Notes under the pieces: generated by a model | Databases searched by the model: none | What the model was told of the DNA's origin: nothing | What the model saw: the letters and a program-made list of their open reading frames with translations, nothing else | Assembly (NCBI GenBank): GCA_020002185.1 | Contig: CM034537.1 | Coordinates: 8,456,615-8,520,614, forward strand | Source: Paraescarpia echinospica | Taxonomy: Eukaryota; Annelida; Polychaeta; Sabellida; Siboglinidae | Direction: 5' to 3' | Length of the DNA: 64,000 nucleotides | Shown: piece after piece, positions 22,306 to 34,760 of the stretch | Numbering within the stretch: the stretch's first letter is position 1 | How the letters are laid out: each line of letters opens with the position of its first letter | Made by a program: the position numbers and the translations under genes

Positions 22306-22451
22306 ATCAACATGTAAAAGTAAGGTAAATTGATTCAGGATGAACATTTAAGTGACACATTTTAATACTGAGGGAATTGGGATTAATTCCATCCGAACCA
22401 TTAGATTTGTTTCTTGTAAACAGCTGATTGTGTTGTTGGTGATTCTTGTAG

Positions 22452-22571
22452 AACTTCCTGCTAAAGTGCCTTGGCGTGGTGATGCGACGGGCCACGACCA
22501 CGCTGTTTGTACAGCAGTGTCTTCATGATGCCTTCAGCCAAGTACATCACTTGAGTGACCTTGAGAGAGAG
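22452..22571 (+). CDS. MROH1: MROH1 exon 18, residues 643-682
   Basis: The acceptor is GATTCTTGTAG|AAC. The exon encodes NFLLKCLGVVMRRATTTLFV and QQCLHDAFSQVHHLSDLERE (human NFLYKCIGTTL and AERE). The donor is GAG|GTGATG, phase 0. Confidence 0.94.
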
Positions 22572-22779
22572 GTGATGTCATATCAACTTGTTCTAATGTC
22601 ATAAACTTGATCGTGTAGAGCTGATGGTAACAAATGCACTGACACTGTTCAATAATTTTCAATAACTTAAAATACCTTTTATGTAAAACTCTATTTGTGT
22701 GCCTAGGAAAACCAATCACATTGAGAAAAAAAAAAATGTATTTTATTCAAGAAATGGAAAGCAACACTATTTTTACTTC

Positions 22780-23580
22780 CAATACAGTTTACTGTATTCA
22801 AATATTCCCACCAGAACCAAAGTTACAAGAATTTAAAATGGCCCCTATCAAAAATTAGTTCAGGAGAAAAATCAATTTTAAAGTCGAGAGTCATTATTCA
22901 CATGAAAACAAAACTTCATGATGGTATAACAAAATATCTGCTGCTATTACCATGTACAATCCAGTGAAGCAAATGTAACTGTGTTTGTTATCTTTAGCTT
23001 ACAGAAATAATTATTAAATTCTGATGGCTACTTTTAAAGTTACAAGACTAAAGAGGGCACCCATCAAACATTATTGCAGGGAAAAAAATACTCGTAGTGT
23101 CTGGAATCACCATAATTCATGTCAAAATAAAATCTTGCTGCAGTATTAATATTATATCAAAATATCCAGTGCTATCACCATGTCCATTGTAGTGAAGAAA
23201 ATGTAACTATGTATCTCAGCTTTGGAACACTAAAACTATTATCAAATTATGATGGTTACCTTTAAAGTTACAATAATTTAAAGAGAGCACCCGTCAAAAA
23301 AGTTGTAGTTTGTTAGCAAAAACGTATATTACTAATAAACACGCAAGAGGTAGCAAACTCTTCCATGAATATGTGGTTAGCTCTAAAAAGAACTGTTGTT
23401 GTTTGGGTCTGAAGAGAGGCGTTTGTGTTCTCATCTTGCGTCTCGGGTCGTCATAAACAGTTTGACTGTCACCATTGACAGATCCGTTCACTTCCTCTGC
23501 CAGCTACGGGTCAAAGTCGTCCTCGGTCGAATCATACAAGTCCGAATCAAACTCCAATCCAACTTCCAAATAAAATTCCG
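22780..23580 (-). mobile_element. Partial mobile-element remnant with ~230-bp internal repeats
   Basis: A degenerate unit of about 230 bp (AAAGTTACAA, then GGCACCCATCAAA) occurs at about 22800, 23030 and 23260. Downstream, the - strand between about 23570 and 23390 reads EFDSDLYDSTEDDFDP, a stop, then LAEEVNGSVNGDSQTVYDDP, an acidic N-terminus typical of repeated element proteins. It may be one end of an element related to that at 17.0-19.6 kb. Classification is uncertain. Confidence 0.4.
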
Positions 23581-24107
23581 TTAACTTTCACTGCGCACTC
23601 AATTTTCTTCCAACGTATTCATGCATACTGCTGCTAGGGAACTGCGTGCTGTAAATAGCTTTCGAACGGTATGTCATATATGGGCATGGGAACTTCTGTC
23701 CTAGGTTTTAAGCATTCGCAAAATAGAGCGCTTTTAATTCTAAAATGCTGCAACCTAGGACGAACTTCACGGTTACAAAAACACAAAAAAGTACAACTTT
23801 CACTTAGGTAATCAGGAAACTACTTGGTGAACTTATAAATAAGTATGTTAGCTAAAAGATCGCAGCGAAATCTCAAAATCAACCTGATGACACAAAATCA
23901 ACTTTATGACGTGTTTGCGGGCAATTACGCCTGGCGACTTCCGACTGGTTTTCCTAGGCCGCCACACATTTGTTCCTAGGCTTTTCTTAAGTTTTCTTTG
24001 CCTCAGAAACATTGGGCACCCACGTTTCTGATCGATCCACTTGTTTTGTGTGAAATGTATTTTAAATTATTGGTTTGTATTGTTTAAATGGATTGTTTGG
24101 CCACCAG

Positions 24108-24227
24108 GGTTTTGCCATTGCTGCTGGATTTGCCGCTGCTGCTCATCTTGACAGTGCGCTGGAAGTGATAGCCCAACTCGATGCAGCCAACAAAAAGTCA
24201 TCAGGCGGACTGTTCAGCTTCATCAAG
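24108..24227 (+). CDS. MROH1: MROH1 exon 19, residues 683-722
   Basis: The acceptor is GGCCACCAG|GGT. The exon encodes GFAIAAGFAAAAHLDSALEV and IAQLDAANKKSSGGLFSFIK (human GLACCFGICAISHLEDTLAQL). The donor is AAG|GTCAGT, phase 0. Confidence 0.94.
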
Positions 24228-25997
24228 GTCAGTGGGAGGAGAGAATTTGTGTTCAGTATCACCTTTTGTAGGAGTGATATTATGGCGTTAGGCGACACCA
24301 ATTTGATTATTCGGATTACAGACCCGCTGACGTTGTTTTTGCCAAAACGGAAATAAAATTGCAATTTGAACTTTTATTTCTAATAGAAATGCTGAACCAA
24401 TGATTTTGTATCGATTCATCAAGTATTTACGGTTACAGACATTGATTTTCTGCGATCGCGGAAAACAGGAAGAATTCGCGGAATCGGCATATTAAAACGG
24501 AATTTGCCTTTTCAAACAGAAATTCCGCGATCTTTGAAAACGTATGGAATTGCGCGTAATCGACATTTCGAAACGGGATTTGTGTTTTCGAACGGAAACT
24601 CCATAACCGCTGAAAGAGTAGAATCACCAACACCGTATACGAAGCTGACTTCATTGGCGATATTTAGAAACAAGCATGATTACTCTGCAATGGTATTAAT
24701 TTATTTTGGTGTATTTAGTCAACAGACCATAAACCATTTTGCAATCGTTGTCTGGTTGTCTGATAAGCACATTGAAGACATGTTGCTAATTAAATGTAGT
24801 TGTCACATCGTTAAAACACGCATAAGTGTACTTATTACGGTTTCAAACACAAAACACGAAGGAATAACAACAGCCTGGGTCACGCTGGCTCAAAGTGATA
24901 TAGTCCGCGTTTCGTAGTTCTCACAAATTCCGTTGGATGGCGTCACAATAGTTGAACAAAATTATCAGTGAAACAGCATCAGTGATTTGAACATTCAAAA
25001 CTGTTAATATGACTGTTTGTGTAATTTACATTTGTTAACTTATACATTATGCACTGCTGCATTAGAAACAACCAGTCATTTATATTATTGTGTGAGAGCA
25101 ATTATTTCATTATCTAAATTGATTATGTAAGGTTGTTACTGTGTTGCAAATATTGCACAAATAAATGTTGTTAGAAAAGTTAACCACACAGTAAAATAGT
25201 ATTATTTAGATACATAGATCGTAACATTGTGATATTTTAAATATTTGACAGAATGTATTATTTCTCAAAGTTAACTTGGAAATATTTTGAGGTACGACAA
25301 TCAAGTCCTAATTATGCCAGTCAAATTAATATTATCACAGCAAGATATATCCTGCCTCTAAACTACACGTGTATGGCTGTAATGTTAACACACCATAATG
25401 GTATCTGCCAAGTCTTGTTATCAGTACTTGTTATTTTAAATTGTAATAGCCTTCAACTTTAATTAAACTTTCATAAAAGTATGTGTCTAGTAAGTTTTGA
25501 TACAAGGCTAAATAAATTGTTTAGCAATGTACTGTATGGCTCATATGATAATTCACGTATTTGCGCAAAACACCTTTCACGTGCAATGACTTATTTTTAT
25601 TCCCCCTCCTCCCTAACAAAAATGTCTAAAAAATCCGTAATCCTAACTATCAGATTGGTGTGGCCTTAAACAGCAATGATTGTGTGCAGTCATTAGTTGA
25701 TGCTGGTCTCACAGACATGGGTACAGTATAAGAGTTATATCAACTATAGACAGTGTGTGTTCACTGTGTGTGAGATTATGTTCACAGTGTGTGTTTACTG
25801 TGTGTGTTCATAGTATGTATGCGTTTACGGTGTGTGTGTTCATGGTGTGTGTGTTCACCATGTTTTTGTATGTGTGTTCACTGTATGTGTGTTCGCAGTA
25901 TGTGGATTCGCTGTGTGTGATCACGGTGTGTTCACTGTGTGTATAATCACTGTGTGTGTTTATTGTCTATTCACCGTGTGTATTCACTGTGTTCCAG
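24228..25997 (+). other. MROH1 intron 19; low-complexity GT-rich end
   Basis: Positions 24228-25740 show nothing recognisable. From 25750 to 25995 a loose GTGTGTTCACTGTGT-type repeat runs up to the exon 20 acceptor (GTGTTCCAG); its copies are too irregular to define a unit. Confidence 0.5.
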
Positions 25998-26147
25998 GAC
26001 ACCAAGTCTGAGTGTGAGGAGAGGTGTAAGGCAACTGTGGTCCTGAGCTACGGCTACATGAGTCTCTATGCGCCTGTCTCCCTCATCCCCTCCCGCCTCG
26101 AAACCATCATACAGAAGACCATCAACCCACAGTTCACTAGGGTCAAG
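25998..26147 (+). CDS. MROH1: MROH1 exon 20, residues 723-772
   Basis: The exon encodes DTKSECEERCKATVVLSYGY, then MSLYAPVSLIPSRLETIIQK and TINPQFTRVK (human VKSALILCYGHVAARAP). The donor is GTCAAG|GTAGGA, phase 0. Confidence 0.94.
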
Positions 26148-26845
26148 GTAGGACATCACCCCACAGGTCACTAGTGTCAAGGTAGGACATCACTCCACAG
26201 TTCACTAGTGTCAAGGTAGGACATCACCCCACAATTCACTAGTGTCAAGGTAGGACATTAACCCACAGTTCACTAGTGTCAAGGTAGGACATCACCCCAC
26301 AGTTCACTAGTGTCAAGGTAGGACATTAATCCACAGTTCACTAGTGTCAAGGTAGGACATCAACCACAGGTCACTAGTGTCAGGGTAGGACATCAACCAC
26401 AGGTCACTAGTGTCAAGGTAGGACATCACTCCACAGTTCACTAGTGTCAAGGTAGGACATCACCCCACAATTCACTAGTGTCAAGGTAGGACATTAACCC
26501 ACAGTTCACTAGTGTCAAGGTAGGACATCACCCCACAGTTCACTAGTGTCAAGGTAGGACATTAATCCACAGTTCACTAGTGTCAAGGTAGGACATCAAC
26601 CACAGGTCACTAGTGTCAGGGTAGGACATCACCCCACAGTTCAATAGTGTCAAGGTACAACATTAACCCAAAGTTCACTAGTGTCAAGGTAGGACATCAC
26701 CCCACAGTTCACTAGTGTCAAGATAGGACATCACCCCACAGTTCACTAGTGTCAAGGTAGGACATCAACCCACGGGTCACTATTGTCAGGGTAGGACATC
26801 ACCTCACAGTTCACTAGTGTCAAGGTACAACATTAACCCAAGGAC
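26128..26845 (+). repeat. 34-bp donor-spanning minisatellite, about 21 copies
   Basis: The unit is CAGTTCACTAGTGTCAAG followed by GTAGGACATCACCCCA. It repeats the last codons of exon 20 with its donor. Most copies keep GTCAAG|GTAGGA. The 34-bp period rotates the frame. Confidence 0.94.
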
Positions 26846-26935
26846 ATGCAAAATGTTCGAACATGTATAATGCTGTGCTATCAACACTGAAAAGAAAAAA
26901 AAATTGTAAATTGTACTTTCCCTGTTGTTTTGTAG

Positions 26936-27058
26936 GACGCATGTGTGAAAGAGAGCCTCGTTCAGACAGTGGAGTTGATTGGTCGAACCATGCATCCAAC
27001 ACATTTACGGACGACGCATAATTTCACATATCGCAACGACCTACTTCTTCACATGCAG
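26936..27058 (+). CDS. MROH1: MROH1 exon 21, residues 773-813
   Basis: The acceptor is TTTTGTAG|GAC. The exon encodes DACVKESLVQTVELIGRTMH and PTHLRTTHNFTYRNDLLLHMQ (human LCLVQSVCMVSRAI). The donor is CAG|GTAACA, phase 0. Confidence 0.94.
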
Positions 27059-27362
27059 GTAACACATCACCATGACAACCAAATTAAGCCAGTCTAAAAG
27101 GATTAATCGTACATAGTTAGTAACTACTTTCATTACAAGGTTCGATGCTGTAAATCACGTGGGTATTCCTCATTTTATTATAAGCGAATAGCTTCTAGAT
27201 AGAATTGGTTTTGTGGGTAGGTAACATCAATGCAAGAATCTGCAAGATAGATATCGTCTTACTCTGAAAGGTTTATTCTTCAATTCTCTTGTTTGATTTT
27301 CTATCTTGCAAAGATATTGTTTTGGGGAAAAAGTTATTCATTGATGTTTATTTGTTTTCCAG

Positions 27363-27442
27363 AACTTTCTGAAAACCGAAAAGCCTGGAAGTTTGTCCTC
27401 ACCGATTCGAGCATTGGCACTAAATGCATGCACAACTCTCAT
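27363..27442 (+). CDS. MROH1: MROH1 exon 22, residues 814-840
   Basis: The acceptor is TTTTCCAG|AAC. The exon encodes NFLKTEKPGSLSSPIRALAL NACTTL, then a split Ile codon at AT|GTATCC (phase 2), completed by T of exon 23. Human has SLRTPIRKKAMLTCTYL. Confidence 0.88.
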
Positions 27443-29200
27443 GTATCCTTTGTCTGTATCGTGACTGCCACAACTTTCATGTATCCTTGTCTGTATCATG
27501 ACTCCCATAACTCTCATGTATCCTTGTCTGTATCATGACTCCCATAACTGTCATGTATCCTTTGTTTGTATCGTGACTGTTCCAATACTCATGTATCCAT
27601 TGTCTGTATCATGACTGCCATAACTCTCATGTATCCTTTGTCTGTATCGTGACTCCCACAACTCTCATGTATCCTTTGTTTGTATCGTGACTGTTCCAAT
27701 ACTCATGTATCCATTGTCTGTATCATGACTGCCATAACTCTCATGTATCCTTTGTCTGTATTGTGACTCCCACAACTCTCATGTATCCTTTGTTTGTATT
27801 GTGACTGTTCCAATACTCATGTATCCATTGTCTGTATCATGACTGCCATAACTCTCATGTATCCTTTGTTTGTATTGTGACTGTTCCAACACTCATGTAT
27901 CAATTGTCTGTATCGTGACTGTCACAACTTTCATGTATCCTTGTCTGTATCATGACTGCCACAACTCTCATGTATCCATTGTCTGTATCATGACTGCCAT
28001 AACTCTCATGTATCCTTTGTCTGTATCATGACTGCCACAACTCTCGTATCTTTTGACTGTATCGTGACTGCCACAACTCTCATGTATCCTTTATTTTTAC
28101 TATGACTGTTCCAACATTTGTATCTTGTCCGTATCATGACAATCACAACTCTAATGTATCTTTTGTCTGTATCATTCCTGCTACAACACTCATGTATCTT
28201 TGTCTGTATCATGACTGTTACAACTGTAATGTGTCTTTTGACTGTATCATTTATCCTTTGTCTGTATCATTACTGCTACAACATTCGCGTATCTTTTATC
28301 TGAATCATGACTATCACAACTCTCATGTATCTTTTGTCTGTATCATGACTGCCACAACTCTCATGTATATTTTGTCTGTATCATGACTGTTCCAATACCA
28401 ATGTATCCTTTGTTTGTATCATGACTGCCACAACTTTCATGTATCCTTTGTTTGTATTATGACTGTTCCAACATTTGTATCTTTTGTCTATCATTCCTGC
28501 TACAACACTCGTGTATCTTTGACTGTATCATGACTGTCACAACTGTAATGTATCTTTTGACTGTATCATTTATCCTTTGTCTGTATCATGACTGCCACAA
28601 CTCACATGTTTTGTCTGTATAATTACTGCTACAACACTCGTGTATCTTTTATCTGAATCATGACTATCACAACTCTCATGTATATTTTGTCTGTATCATT
28701 ACTGCTACAACACTTGTGTATCTTTTATCTGAATCATGACTATCACAACTCTCATGTATATTTTGTTAGTATCATTACTGCTACAACACTCGTGTATCTT
28801 TTATGTGAATCATGACTATCACAACTCTCATGTATCTTTTGTCTGTATCATTACTGCTACAACTCTCATGTATCTTTTGTCTGTATCATGACTGTTCCAA
28901 TACCAATGTATCCTTTGTTTGTATCATGACTGCCACAACTTTCATGTATCCTTTGTTTGTATTATGACTATCACAACTGCAATGTATCTTTTGTCTGTAT
29001 CATTCCTGCTACAACACTCGTGTATCTTTGTCTGTATCATGACTGTCACAACTGTAATGTATCTTTTGACTGTAGCATTTATCCTTTGTCTGTATCGTGA
29101 CTGCCACAACTCTCATGTATCTTTTGTCTGTATGATTACTGCTACAACGCTCATGTATCTTTTGTCTGTATCGTGATTGCCACAACACTCATATTTTTTG
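27425..29200 (+). repeat. About 38-bp donor-spanning minisatellite, about 46 copies
   Basis: The unit includes CACAACTCTCAT, the end of exon 22, followed by GTATCCTTTGTCTGTATCAT and GACTGC. It is the longest donor-type array here. It is more diverged than most, with several subfamilies (GTTCCAATACTC, GCTACAACACTC). Confidence 0.92.
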
Positions 29201-29395
29201 TTTATGATATATCACTAATATGTTTATATCAACTTTGTTGTTTGTAATAATACATTTATTAAGGTACAATGTCACCTTTATTATTATCTTGTTTATTATG
29301 ACAACTTTTACAACAAATATGTATTTCAGACGTGCTACCCACTGAGCAATGCTGTTTCAATGTTATGTCGTACGTTCTCTTTAAACCATTGACAG

Positions 29396-29633
29396 TAAAT
29401 TGGAGCCGAAACTTTCTGATGCTGACACAGGGAAACTTCTCGAGACAGCACTCACGTGTGTCTTGGTGCTGCCACCTGATGGCGGTGGGGGGAACTGGTT
29501 GAAGGATGAGACGTATGAAGAACATGTTGAGCATGAACGGTTGATGAAACTCACAATGACAGCACTGGCGGATTTGCTGAAGCACATGTTATGCAAAGAC
29601 TGCACACCAGAGGGCCTAGAAGTCATCTTCAAG
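29396..29633 (+). CDS. MROH1: MROH1 exon 23 (largest exon), residues 840-919
   Basis: The acceptor is CATTGACAG|T. After the split Ile the exon encodes KLEPKLSDADTGKLLETALT, continues CVLVLPPDGGGGNWLKDE, and ends LADLLKHMLCKDCTPEGLEV IFK. Human has LEDLLTSLLQRNMTPQGLQIM. The donor is AAG|GTCAGT, phase 0. Confidence 0.93.
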
Positions 29634-29955
29634 GTCAGTGCTCAAAGTTGCATTTTAATCTGGTTTATGTATATTCCTGTTCTTTTGGGTGGTTATGTTT
29701 CATTTGAGATGTTGCTTTGTAACATTTTGTACAGTAATATAAGAAACCAACATAACAAATTCTTGAATATAGAAATAGAATAGCAAATAGTAATCTAATC
29801 TGCCGTGTCATAGGTGTGGTTTGAACATGTCCTAACTCTTGTCTAAAGCACATTAATGATGATTTATAGTGACAGTTGAAGGATTAATGTAATATATTAG
29901 TTTTAATACAGAAATATGTGAGTAGATTGATGTGAGTTCATGTGGTTTGTTGTAG

Positions 29956-30066
29956 CATCTGCATGAGTGGATGCGGTCAAGGCACGATCATGAGAGGGAC
30001 AGAGCCATGCAGATGTGTGTGGCAGTGTTTGCCTGCATGACTGACAACATGCACCTCAACATTGGG
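29956..30066 (+). CDS. MROH1: MROH1 exon 24, residues 920-956
   Basis: The acceptor is GTTGTAG|CAT. The exon encodes HLHEWMRSRHDHERDRAMQM and CVAVFACMTDNMHLNIG (human HLSPWIKSPRGHERARAL). The donor is GGG|GTAAGT, phase 0. Confidence 0.94.
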
Positions 30067-30875
30067 GTAAGTCACATCACTCACATCACCCAGCTCAACA
30101 TTGGCATAAGTTGCATCACTCACACCACTCACAACACAGCTCAACATTGGGGTAAGTCACATCACTCACATCACACAGCTCAACATTGGGGTAAGTCACA
30201 TCATTCACATTACACAGCTCAACATTGGGGCAAGTCACATCACTCACATTATTCACATCACACAGCTGAACATTGGGGCAAGTCACATCACTCACATCAC
30301 ACGACTCATCATTGGGGTAAATCACATCACTCACATCTCACAGTTCAACATTGGGGTAAGTCACATCACGGACATCACACAGCCTAACATGAGGGTAAGC
30401 CACAACACTCACATCATGCAGCGCAACATTGGGGTAAGTCACATCACGGACATCACACAGCCTAACATGAGGGTAAGCCACAACACTCACATCTCACAGT
30501 TCAACATTGGGGTAAGTCACATCACGGACATCACACAGCCTAACATGAGGGTAAGCCACAACACTCACATCATGCAGCGCAACATCGGGGTAAGTCGTAT
30601 CACTCACATAACACAGCACAACATTGGGGTAAGTCACATCACTCACATGATTCACATCACACAACTCAACATTGGGGTAAGTCACATCACTCACATCACA
30701 CAGCACAACATTGGGGTAAGTCACATCACTCGCATCACTCAGCTCAACATTGGGGTAAGTCACGTCATTCACATCACACTGCTCAACATTGGGTTAAGTC
30801 ACATCACTCACATCACAGCTCAACTTTGAAGTAAGTCACATCACTCACATCACACAGCACAACATTGGGGTAAAT
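30050..30875 (+). repeat. About 39-bp donor-spanning minisatellite, about 20 copies
   Basis: Units carry CAGCTCAACATTGGG|GTAAGT and CACATCACTCACATC. The motif AACATTGGG|GTAAGT is exactly the end of exon 24 and its donor, and it recurs in most copies. The first unit stays in the exon frame as VSHITHITQLNIG; later length variants shift it. A (CA)n microsatellite follows at about 30894-30920. Confidence 0.94.
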
Positions 30876-31178
30876 GCAGATCATGCATGCACGTGCGCAC
30901 ACACACACACACACACACACTCTTTAAAACGGTTGTTTCTCTTTAAGAAGGTTGTTTTTCTAAAAGGATGTTTTCTGTAAAAGGATTGTTTCTATAAAAA
31001 GGTTGTTTTTTTAAATGCTCATTTCTCCAAGAGGGCTCTTTCTCTAAGTGGGTTGTTTCTCTAAGCGGGTTAATTTTTTGGAAGTGTTGTTTTCCTAAAA
31101 TGTTTCAAAAGAACATGACGATCATGTAAAAGAGGTGACAGCACTGGTAGAAACTACTCACTGTTGTGGTTCTTGTAG

Positions 31179-31314
31179 ACGTGTACCCAGTACAGTAGGA
31201 TGGGTGTCACTCTGGCCAGACTGGTGCCACGCTGCACTGACCCACTAGTCACCGTACGGGAAGCGGCCATTGACTGCATCCAAAGTGTCCTCCAGATTGG
31301 AGCAAAGTTCGAAG
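31179..31314 (+). CDS. MROH1: MROH1 exon 25, residues 957-1002
   Basis: The acceptor is TTCTTGTAG|ACG. The exon encodes TCTQYSRMGVTLARLVPRCT and DPLVTVREAAIDCIQSVLQI GAKFE (human FSPRCADLWPATRQEAVDCVYSLL). The donor is GAAG|GTCAGG, phase 1. Confidence 0.93.
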
Positions 31315-31364
31315 GTCAGGTCAACTGTACGTCCTGGCATTTAATAACCTAATGTGGCTTGGGC

Positions 31365-31895
31365 AGACACATAGGTGTGGGAACAGGGGGGCATAATTTC
31401 TCTGGGGGGCAGACATATGGTTGTGCCCCCCATTAAATGTGAGCGTGTATGTTTGTTTTTGTGGCGAGCGTCAATGGCGGATGGAAATCAAAATTTTATG
31501 AGATGATTAATGTGTATTTTTGTCAACTGTAAAAGGTGTGTGCAGTTGGAGGGTAGATATGGTTTTCTGCCCTCCCCCAGTAATAGGCAGTGTGGCGGCA
31601 AAAAATGTTTCCACAGCACCCCCCCCTCCACTGTCTTCGGATGTCATCATTTCAGCCAAGACAGTGGAGAGAAGCTGGAGAAGGTAAATTGACAGCAGCA
31701 ACGCGACGTAGAAAATAAAATTGTCAACAGCACTGTCCCCCCCATGTTCGGATGTCACAGTCGAGCCAACTGAAACAGCGACAAGGTGAAGGAAGTTGTG
31801 AAGATATGCAGCGGCACGATGGTGAACATTTGTCAGTGGTTCTGAAGCTCTGGTAGCCTCCCCAATATGAATTTTGTTCCCACGCCACTGGGCAA
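31365..31895. mobile_element. Possible ~530-bp MITE
   Basis: The left edge has ATAGGTGTGGGAACA. The right edge, reverse-complemented, is CAGTGGCGTGGGAACA. Inside is a diverged direct duplication around TTCGGATGTCA (about 31635 and 31748) with C-rich tracts. No coding capacity. Confidence 0.45.
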
Positions 31896-32154
31896 ACATA
31901 ACATTTTTTTTGTTTGTTAAAGTACACTAACCATTTTCCATAAAATGTAAGTGAAATATTAAGTAATCCTCCAGAAGAATATCACATTTGGTGGTGTTTC
32001 ATGATTTTAAAAACATTTTGGAAAATATGACAAAATGTTTATTTATAACTAATAAACTTGAGGCAGATTTTGGTTACCATGAATAACTGTCAGTTACAGC
32101 AGTACCAGAAAGAAGTTATACAAAAGTTGTGACAAAGTCAAAAGTGACAGTAGT

Positions 32155-34760
32155 TTTTAGTACTTTGGCCGAAGGTCCAAGGGACTATTGCCATCACTCT
32201 GCGTCCGCCGTCCACCGTCCGCCATTAGCTGCCGTATCTCAGAAACCGTTCAGCAACTTTTTCTCTAATTTTGCATAGACACATCTTAGAGCACTGCCAC
32301 TATGCAAGAGAAATCTGTATTTGATTGAATCATTCTAAGGGCTCCCTAGGGCCTCCAAGAACCCCAAAACTGGTAAAAATGTAACATTTTGCCTATTTTT
32401 TCAAAAACTGTTCAGCAGCTTTTTCTCTAATTTTGCATATACATTCCATGTGGTATTGTCACTGTACACAAGAAATCTGTATTTGATTGAATCATTCTAA
32501 GGGCACCTAATGACCCCCCAAAACTGGTAAATTTAACATTTTGCCTATTTTTTTCAAAAACTCTTAAGTAACTTTTTCTCTAACTGTGCATAGACATTCC
32601 ATGTGATAGTGCAACTGTACACAATAAATCTGTATTTGATTGAATCATTCTAAAGGTTCCAAAGGTCCCCTAAAATGCAAAATTTGCTAACTAAATGGTC
32701 TACTGTAGCAGCAGATCTATCATGCTGCCAGTTCTTTTGTTCAACTAATCCCTTTTCCCACAACATATGTCACACCTCACTGTGGCTGGCTGGTGAAAGT
32801 GTGACATCTGTAATTGGTCACTGGCAGAGGCTTGGGTCACTTAGGCTGCTGGTGGCAAGTGTGACTAATCTGTAATTGGTCACTGACAGAGGCTTGGGTC
32901 AACAGACACAACACCCTCCAGACCCCTGGACAGTTGTGCCTACATTCTAAGGGGTCATCCTGAAACAACCACATGTCAACCATTAGAAGAGTTGACATAG
33001 TTCTGCTATATACAAGAAATCTGTATTTGATTGAATCATTCTAGTATCATCAGCATATAGTAGAACATACATTTGCAAGAACATGTCTACATCATCATCA
33101 CTAAGGTTGCAAATTTCACCAGCTGCCATGTCAAGTCCTTATAATTATGACTAAGAGTGTTCAAAATCGTTCAGGTAAATAGCAAATAACAAAGGAGACA
33201 AGTTTTCTCCTTGTGGTAACTCTACACCACATGAGAAGAAGGCTGACACAGCCCCCCAAAATGCAAAATGTTTACACTATCTAGTGATGTGGTTTTGAGA
33301 AGTGCCCTTGAGACTATCCCCTAACAGTAGATTTTGTGTATTGTACCAGAAACAGAACACTATTCCCCTTCCCAAAGCATATGTCACATGCGGAGTCTGT
33401 GTCTTGTATGGATATATATTTTTATGCAGTTGTTTTATATAAGCAGAAAGTTAATTTAAATTAGTTATTTTTAGGCCACAAAAAAGTAATTCCCGGTTTC
33501 TCATCAATGCATGTATTTAAAAATATGTGCCACAACATATTTTCTATTATAATTATTCCTCTAAATGCAAGGCGTGGTGCAATAAGTGAACAGTAAACAT
33601 GTCAACATTTTACTTCCATCATAACCCTTAATGATCTGTAACTATGATTCACCAAAAAAACATTTGATTAATAATTACCTACAGGGTTGTTTGATTTATT
33701 TAGAAACGGCAACAATAGGAAATACATGCCACTGATTCTTTTTATAGAAAACGTCAGTTTCTTTCTGTACCTGTCTACGTATGATAACCATTTGTCCGCT
33801 CTGCTCACAAACATCACATGAAGATCACTGCCACTTAACTTGTGGATTATTATTATTATAAACTGTTCTGCTACTGCTTGGTGGACAGTTAATTAGTGGG
33901 TCAAGTTCAAATACATCAGCACGTTTTTCACACCTGCATGGTAGTTTAGGCTCAGTAGTGTGCTGGCAGCTACTAAACCTATAGGCTTGTGTGAAAAGGA
34001 TAGTTGGCATAAGAACTAACTTCAAAGCACCATTGCATCCATTTAGCCAGGCAGCAGTCACACTGTCCCAGTGTTTGCTGCTATGTTTATATAATAATTA
34101 TATAGACTTAATGATCCCAATACACCAATGTCAGATAATAGAACTAGGTTAAACATCTTAACAATAAGTATAACTAGTTCTGTGGGGCTGTTTTTTTTTC
34201 ATAAACTGTTCAGTAACTTTTTCTCTAAATTTTCATAGACATTTCATGTGGTAGTGCCTGCTATTGTTTGATAGACTCCTGTTGGACAGTTGCCTGTAGG
34301 TTTTAAACTGTGTCAAACATTGAGTCTACCTTTTGCTCTCAAATAATCTGTCCTCTTAGTTTTACACATAAAGACATAATCTAGCATAACTTGATAAGTT
34401 GTTGTAGCAGCACATTTGTACTTCCAGTGTATCATTGCAACATAACATACACACTGTGTGCCACATTTGAATGTCATGCATGTAATATTTCCATGCAGTC
34501 CATTTGCATATATAATGTAAAACTTCAACAGCCGTTTTCTTCATTTTAACTCTGACCCCTACCATGTTCAATGCTCCATAACTTCGCCAATTTTTGTAGC
34601 AGTCATAATTTTAGAAACCGTGTAAAGCACCCTATCCAACCTTTACAAGAATGTAAGAAAACAATGTTAAAATTTTTCCGACTTATCACTCATTTGGTCA
34701 GCCGGGGTCACATATAGACGTATTAGTCCAAAGGACTTTAGGGCCACTTGGCCCATTTTT
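32155..34760. mobile_element. Possible 2.6-kb DNA element with internal ~160-bp repeats
   Basis: The left edge reads ACTTTGGCCGAAGGTCCAAG. The right edge, reverse-complemented, is TGGGCCAAGTGGCCCTAAAG, a short imperfect inverted match. The block ATCTGTATTTGATTGAATCA recurs at about 32310, 32470, 32630 and 33020, with CAGCAACTTTTTCTCTAATT-type sequence ahead of most copies. No transposase was recognised. Confidence 0.4.

Noticed and set aside
29400..29783. Stand-alone ~127-codon gene
   Set aside because: Its first part is MROH1 exon 23 and the remainder is intron read-through after the AAG|GTCAGT donor.
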